A program made the translations under genes and the position numbers. The notes under the pieces are model-generated. The model was not told where the DNA came from. It searched no databases and worked only from the letters and a program-made list of their open reading frames with translations. 64,000 nucleotides of DNA from Avibacterium sp. 20-132 (GTDB lineage Bacteria > Pseudomonadota > Gammaproteobacteria > Enterobacterales > Pasteurellaceae), in NCBI RefSeq assembly GCF_023611925.1, contig NZ_CP091456.1, positions 496,001-560,000 on the forward strand. The letters run 5' to 3'. Below, in pieces: positions 60,423 through 64,000 of this stretch. Each line of letters opens with the position of its first letter. Position 1 is the stretch's first letter.

Positions 60423-60754
60423 CGCTTTTGTTGTTCTCCTAATTTGTTATATTCATCGCTAAATTTTCATACGGCAACACACGAGCAAAATTTCAGACGA
60501 ATTGAGTTATTTGCTCAGTGCCTAATCTTAGCAAAATATATTGACAAAAATCACGTTAAATAGCGTGAAAATTGTCGATTCAATGATTGAAATCAGGCAA
60601 GGCAATGTTGTGTTATTTCAAATTAAACAACAAAATTTTGTAAATTTTGCTCCGCACTTTTTTTACGCGTAATCATAAAGAAAGGGATTACTCCCCCAAA
60701 ATTCTGTAATAAAAAAGGCGTTATTTAAAACGCCTTGTGGATTGAATGATGGAA
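60423..60754. promoter_or_regulatory. Gene-free region upstream of yhdT-panF
   Basis: 332 bases. It holds a near-palindrome at 60543-60576 (GACAAAAATCACG and CGTGAAAATTGTC, 8-base loop, two mismatched positions), a candidate operator 120 bases before yhdT. The right end holds the accC terminator (60715-60736). Confidence 0.5.
60711..60736 (-). terminator. accC terminator
   Basis: AAGGCGTT (60715-60722) pairs with AACGCCTT (60729-60736); on the minus strand a T-run follows. Confidence 0.8.
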
Positions 60755-62101
60755 TTAATCGTGCATTCCTAATTTCTTCTCTAGATAGTGGATATTTGTA
60801 CCACCTTTTTGGAAGTTTTCATCCGATAAAATCAGATCGTGGAGTGGAATATTGGTTTTAATGCCATTAATGATTGTTTCACCTAAGGCATTTTGCATAC
60901 GACGGATGGCCACTTCTCGGTTATCGCCATAAGTGATCAATTTTGCGATCATTGAATCATAATGTGGCGGAACGGTATAGCCCGTATAAATATGCGAATC
61001 CCAACGTACCCCTAAACCACCGGGAGCGTGTAAATGGCTAATTTTCCCCGGAGAAGGTAAGAAGCTTTTTGGATCTTCGGCATTGATACGGCATTCAATG
61101 GCGTGGCCACGTACTTTAATCTCTTCTTGTTTGATAGAAAGTGGTAAGCCTGAGGCAATTAATAATTGCTCTTTGACCAAATCCACGCCCGTAATCATTT
61201 CTGTAACGGGGTGTTCAACTTGAATACGAGTGTTCATTTCGATGAAATAGAATTCGCCATTTTCATATAAGAATTCAAACGTCCCCGCACCACGGTAGCC
61301 AATTTCTACACAGGCTTTTGCACAACGTGAACCAATATCACGGCGCATTTCTTCAGTAATCCCTGGCGCTGGCGCTTCTTCCACCACTTTTTGGTGGCGA
61401 CGTTGCATTGAGCAATCACGTTCTGCTAAATAAACCGCATTGCCGTGCGTATCTGCCAGCACTTGAATTTCAATATGGCGTGGATTTTCTAAATATTTCT
61501 CCATATATACCATATCGTTGTTGAACGCGGCTTTTGCTTCGGCTTTAGTCATTGCAATAGATTCTTCCAAAGAATGTTCATCACGCACCACACGCATACC
61601 ACGACCACCACCGCCACCAGAGGCTTTAATAATCACAGGATAACCAATGCGTTTGGCAATTTCTTTGTTTTTCTTCATATCACTGCCAACAGGTCCATCA
61701 GAACCCGGTACGCAAGGCACGCCAGCTTTTTTCATTGCGTTAATGGCAGAAACTTTATCCCCCATTAGACGAATGACATCGGCAGTTGGGCCAATAAAGG
61801 TGAACCCCGAACGTTCTACTTGTTCAGCAAAATCGGCATTTTCAGATAAAAAACCATATCCCGGGTGAATAGCATCTGCGCCCGTAACTTCTGCAGCCGC
61901 AATCAGCGCTGGGATATTTAAATAACTTTTGGTTGAAGGCGCAGGCCCGATGCAGACGGTTTCATCTGCTAATAAGACGTGTTTTAATTCACGATCTGCG
62001 GTGGAGTGAACCGCAACGGTGCGGATACCTAGCTCTTTACAAGCACGTAAAATGCGTAGGGCAATTTCTCCACGGTTGGCTATTACAACTTTTTCTAACA
62101 T
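60755..62101 (-). CDS. accC: Acetyl-CoA carboxylase, biotin carboxylase subunit
   Basis: Carboxylates biotin on AccB with ATP and bicarbonate, the first step of fatty-acid synthesis. 448 residues. N-terminal [23 protein letters not shown]-grasp domain with [14 protein letters not shown] (near 159-172), and the catalytic segment [15 protein letters not shown]. Follows accB by 57 bases in an operon. Confidence 0.98.
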   Translation of the reverse strand: MLEKVVIANRGEIALRILRACKELGIRTVAVHSTADRELKHVLLADETVCIGPAPSTKSYLNIPALIAAAEVTGADAIHPGYGFLSENADFAEQVERSGFTFIGPTADVIRLMGDKVSAINAMKKAGVPCVPGSDGPVGSDMKKNKEIAKRIGYPVIIKASGGGGGRGMRVVRDEHSLEESIAMTKAEAKAAFNNDMVYMEKYLENPRHIEIQVLADTHGNAVYLAERDCSMQRRHQKVVEEAPAPGITEEMRRDIGSRCAKACVEIGYRGAGTFEFLYENGEFYFIEMNTRIQVEHPVTEMITGVDLVKEQLLIASGLPLSIKQEEIKVRGHAIECRINAEDPKSFLPSPGKISHLHAPGGLGVRWDSHIYTGYTVPPHYDSMIAKLITYGDNREVAIRRMQNALGETIINGIKTNIPLHDLILSDENFQKGGTNIHYLEKKLGMHD

Positions 62102-62158
62102 AAGAATGATCTCTTAGAATTGTTAGGCAGAACCTTGTTCCGCCTAAATAGAAATGAT

Positions 62159-62620
62159 TTATTCGATAACAATTAATGGTTCATCAAATTCAACCGGTTC
62201 ACCGTCATTAATCAGGATCGCTTTTACCACACCGGCTTTATCTGCTTCAATACGGTTCATCATTTTCATAGCTTCAACAATACACAATGCATCACCGACT
62301 TTCACGCTTTGTCCCACTTCTACAAACGGTTTCGCATCAGGGCTTGGGCTACGGTAAAAGGTTCCAACCATTGGTGAACGAACTTGATGACCTGAAACCT
62401 CGGTGCTTGCCTGAGGCTCAACGGTAGCTGTTGGCGCTGCGACAGGCGCAGGCGCTGGTGCAACTTGAGGCGCTGTAGCAGGAAGCGTATATTGCACTGC
62501 TGTTGAGGAAGGAGAGCCACGATTAATACGAACAGACTCTTCACCTTCTGAAATCTCAAGCTCCATAATGCCTGATTCTTCAACTAATTCGATAAGTTTT
62601 TTAATTTTACGAATATCCAT
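62159..62620 (-). CDS. accB: Acetyl-CoA carboxylase, biotin carboxyl carrier protein
   Basis: 153 residues. An N-terminal helical piece ([31 protein letters not shown]), an Ala/Pro-rich linker (about 45-75) and the C-terminal biotinyl domain with the modified Lys119 in VEAMKMMN. AccB-AccC operon. Confidence 0.98.
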   Translation of the reverse strand: MDIRKIKKLIELVEESGIMELEISEGEESVRINRGSPSSTAVQYTLPATAPQVAPAPAPVAAPTATVEPQASTEVSGHQVRSPMVGTFYRSPSPDAKPFVEVGQSVKVGDALCIVEAMKMMNRIEADKAGVVKAILINDGEPVEFDEPLIVIE

Positions 62621-62648
62621 AATTTTTTCCTAAAATGTTAATATTTTT

Positions 62649-62696
62649 CACCGCACTTTAATGACGTTATGAAAAACAAAGTGCGGTGTTTTTTTA
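62649..62696 (+). terminator. Inverted uptake-signal pair between accB and aroQ
   Basis: CACCGCACTTT (62649-62659) and AAAGTGCGGTG (62678-62688) with T residues on the right. The T-run is on the plus side while both flanking genes are on the minus strand, so a terminator role here is uncertain. Confidence 0.5.
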
Positions 62697-62779
62697 ACTT
62701 AAATTGCCGCCACAAAGATTACCTTAAAATAATCTTTTTGGCGATAAAATTCTGTTAATTTCGTTAAAATTTCCGTAAT

Positions 62780-63232
62780 TTATGCTTTATTTTGCAAATA
62801 TTGCAACGCATAATGGAAGGCAAATTCATAGCCTTTTGCCCCTAAACCACAAATCACCCCTTCAGCCACATCACTAAAATAAGAATGATGGCGGAATGGT
62901 TCGCGTTTATGAATATTCGATAAATGGACTTCAACAAACGGAATGGCGACGGCTAATAAGGCATCGCGTAGTGCGACACTGGTGTGGGTATAAGCAGCAG
63001 GATTAATAATAATAAAATCAATTTGTTGAAAACTTTGATGAATTTTATCTATCAGTTTTTCTTCACTATTTGCTTGAAAGCAGGTTAATGTTAAGCCGTG
63101 CTGTTGTGCAAGCTGTTGCATTTGTTGCTCAATGGCAGATAAAGAAAGCGTGCCATAATGTTTAGGTTCTCGCTTGCCTAACATATTTAGATTTGGGCCA
63201 TTAAGTAACAAAATTCGTGCAGATGTTGACAT
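62780..63232 (-). CDS. aroQ: Type II 3-dehydroquinate dehydratase
   Basis: Shikimate-pathway enzyme. 150 residues. [20 protein letters not shown] holds the catalytic Tyr and Arg; [18 protein letters not shown] and [21 protein letters not shown] are the other active-site loops. It precedes accB on the strand, as in related genomes. Confidence 0.97.
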   Translation of the reverse strand: MSTSARILLLNGPNLNMLGKREPKHYGTLSLSAIEQQMQQLAQQHGLTLTCFQANSEEKLIDKIHQSFQQIDFIIINPAAYTHTSVALRDALLAVAIPFVEVHLSNIHKREPFRHHSYFSDVAEGVICGLGAKGYEFAFHYALQYLQNKA

Positions 63233-63320
63233 AATTAATCCTTTTTCCCTTAACTTGTTGCATTATAATGATTTTTATAAAAATCGCAGTAGCCTTCTCG
63301 GTGGTCTAACCAATAAGGGC

Positions 63321-64000
63321 TTATTGTATCGTTATTGGTGTGATATGTTCACTATTGAGATCTAAGACCGGTAAGGTTGAACCTTGCCATTGGCGAATTA
63401 ATTGGTATTGCATTAGATCTAATGTATCTAAGCCCGGTGTTGTATTGGGCGTATAACGCTGTGCGATACGGGCTAATTGGGTTAAACCAAAACTACTTTC
63501 TAATGCGGAACTGATTACCGCCATAATGCCTTGTTGATGGGCTTGTTGAATTAACCTAATACAGCGCTCTAAACTGCCAACAAGGGTTGGTTTGATAATA
63601 ATGGCAGCTAAGTGCGGTTCTTTTTCTACCACAAAATTGGCTTCTCGTACACTTTCATCCCACGCAATCGCAATGCCTGTTTGTTGGGCAAATTGACGGC
63701 TTTCTTCACGAGAGCGACAAGGTTCTTCTAAAAATTGAATACGAGAGCGGTGTGCTGGCTTAATATATTTTGCGAAAAGTTGTGCTTTAGCAGGTGTCCA
63801 AGCGCGGTTTGCATCTAAACGTAATTGCAATTCAGGAATGGCTTCTAAAAACATATCGGCAATTAATCCATCACGATTCGCTTCATATAAGCCCACTTTG
63901 ATTTTTGCGACTTTTTCCCCTTCAAGTTGCATTAATTCAGCATAAAGTTCATCGGGATCACCATAACAAAGCGGGGCAGTGCGATAATTCCCCTCTGTCG
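63321..64000 (-). CDS. menC: o-Succinylbenzoate synthase (5' end outside window)
   Basis: Menaquinone-pathway enolase-family dehydratase. The frame is open to the right edge, so only the C-terminal 226 or so codons are present. KIKVG (the KxK acid/base motif), metal ligands in [15 protein letters not shown] and AWDESV, and the second base Lys in IIKPTLVGS are all kept. The natural C-terminus is present (stop at 63321-63323). Confidence 0.93.
   Translation of the reverse strand, partial: TEGNYRTAPLCYGDPDELYAELMQLEGEKVAKIKVGLYEANRDGLIADMFLEAIPELQLRLDANRAWTPAKAQLFAKYIKPAHRSRIQFLEEPCRSREESRQFAQQTGIAIAWDESVREANFVVEKEPHLAAIIIKPTLVGSLERCIRLIQQAHQQGIMAVISSALESSFGLTQLARIAQRYTPNTTPGLDTLDLMQYQLIRQWQGSTLPVLDLNSEHITPITIQ

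Overview
This is a chromosomal window from a member of the Pasteurellaceae. Two things support this: the Haemophilus-type DNA uptake signal AAGTGCGGT (or ACCGCACTT) recurs across most of the window, both singly and as inverted pairs at gene ends, and the blocks rpmH-rnpA-yidD-yidC-mnmE, dnaA-dnaN-recF, panF-prmA-dusB-fis, aroQ-accB-accC and tex-greB match that family. I cannot fix the genus from the sequence alone.

Layout. 1-2833: most of mfd. 3012-4531: a tRNA-Ser(GGA) gene with a 1.4-kb integrated remnant behind it, bounded by a 15-bp direct repeat of the tRNA 3' end and carrying a truncated integrase and a RelBE/StbDE-type toxin-antitoxin pair. 4620-18588: housekeeping genes cysK, cysZ, zipA, ligA, hslU, gdx, hslV, ubiA, glpE, brnQ, tex and greB. 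A guanidinium exporter gene sits between hslV and hslU, and a FitAB-like toxin-antitoxin pair sits between tex and greB. 18604-21198: a mannose-family PTS operon (EIIB, C, D, A). 21574-30781: ispH, lspA, a five-copy 98-bp tandem array, ileS, ribF, mnmE and yidC. 30781-35435: yidD, rnpA, rpmH, then dnaA, dnaN, recF. 35597-41844: a YhhQ-type transporter with a structured leader, an MFS transporter, a tyrosine phosphatase, rimO, a frameshifted DcuC-type carrier and pepE.

Accessory regions. 42101-44447 holds two AT-rich genes, an AAA/ABC-type ATPase and a TOPRIM/DUF4435-like protein, that together look like a PARIS (AriA-AriB) anti-phage system. Just downstream is a complete insertion sequence (44574-45623) with 26-bp terminal inverted repeats and a perfect 8-bp target duplication. 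45844-49747 holds slyD, a SIMPL-domain protein gene, rraB, mscL and trkA. A decayed IS3-family element (about 49753-50561) ends only five bases from the trkA start codon. 52146-57674 is a Fur-boxed haem-acquisition locus made of a TonB-dependent receptor, a hemophilin-type secreted haemophore and a Slam outer-membrane exporter. It splits the otherwise conserved prmA-dusB-fis gene order and faces the other way. 57712-64000 holds prmA, panF, yhdT, accC, accB, aroQ and the 3' part of menC.

How the genes work together. The hemophilin locus is a self-contained haem-scavenging module: Slam moves the haemophore across the outer membrane, the haemophore binds haem, and the receptor takes the haem up. 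The PARIS-like pair is a candidate phage-defence module. The rest is core metabolism, replication, translation and envelope biogenesis. Functional statements are homology inferences from the reading frames; no database search was run.
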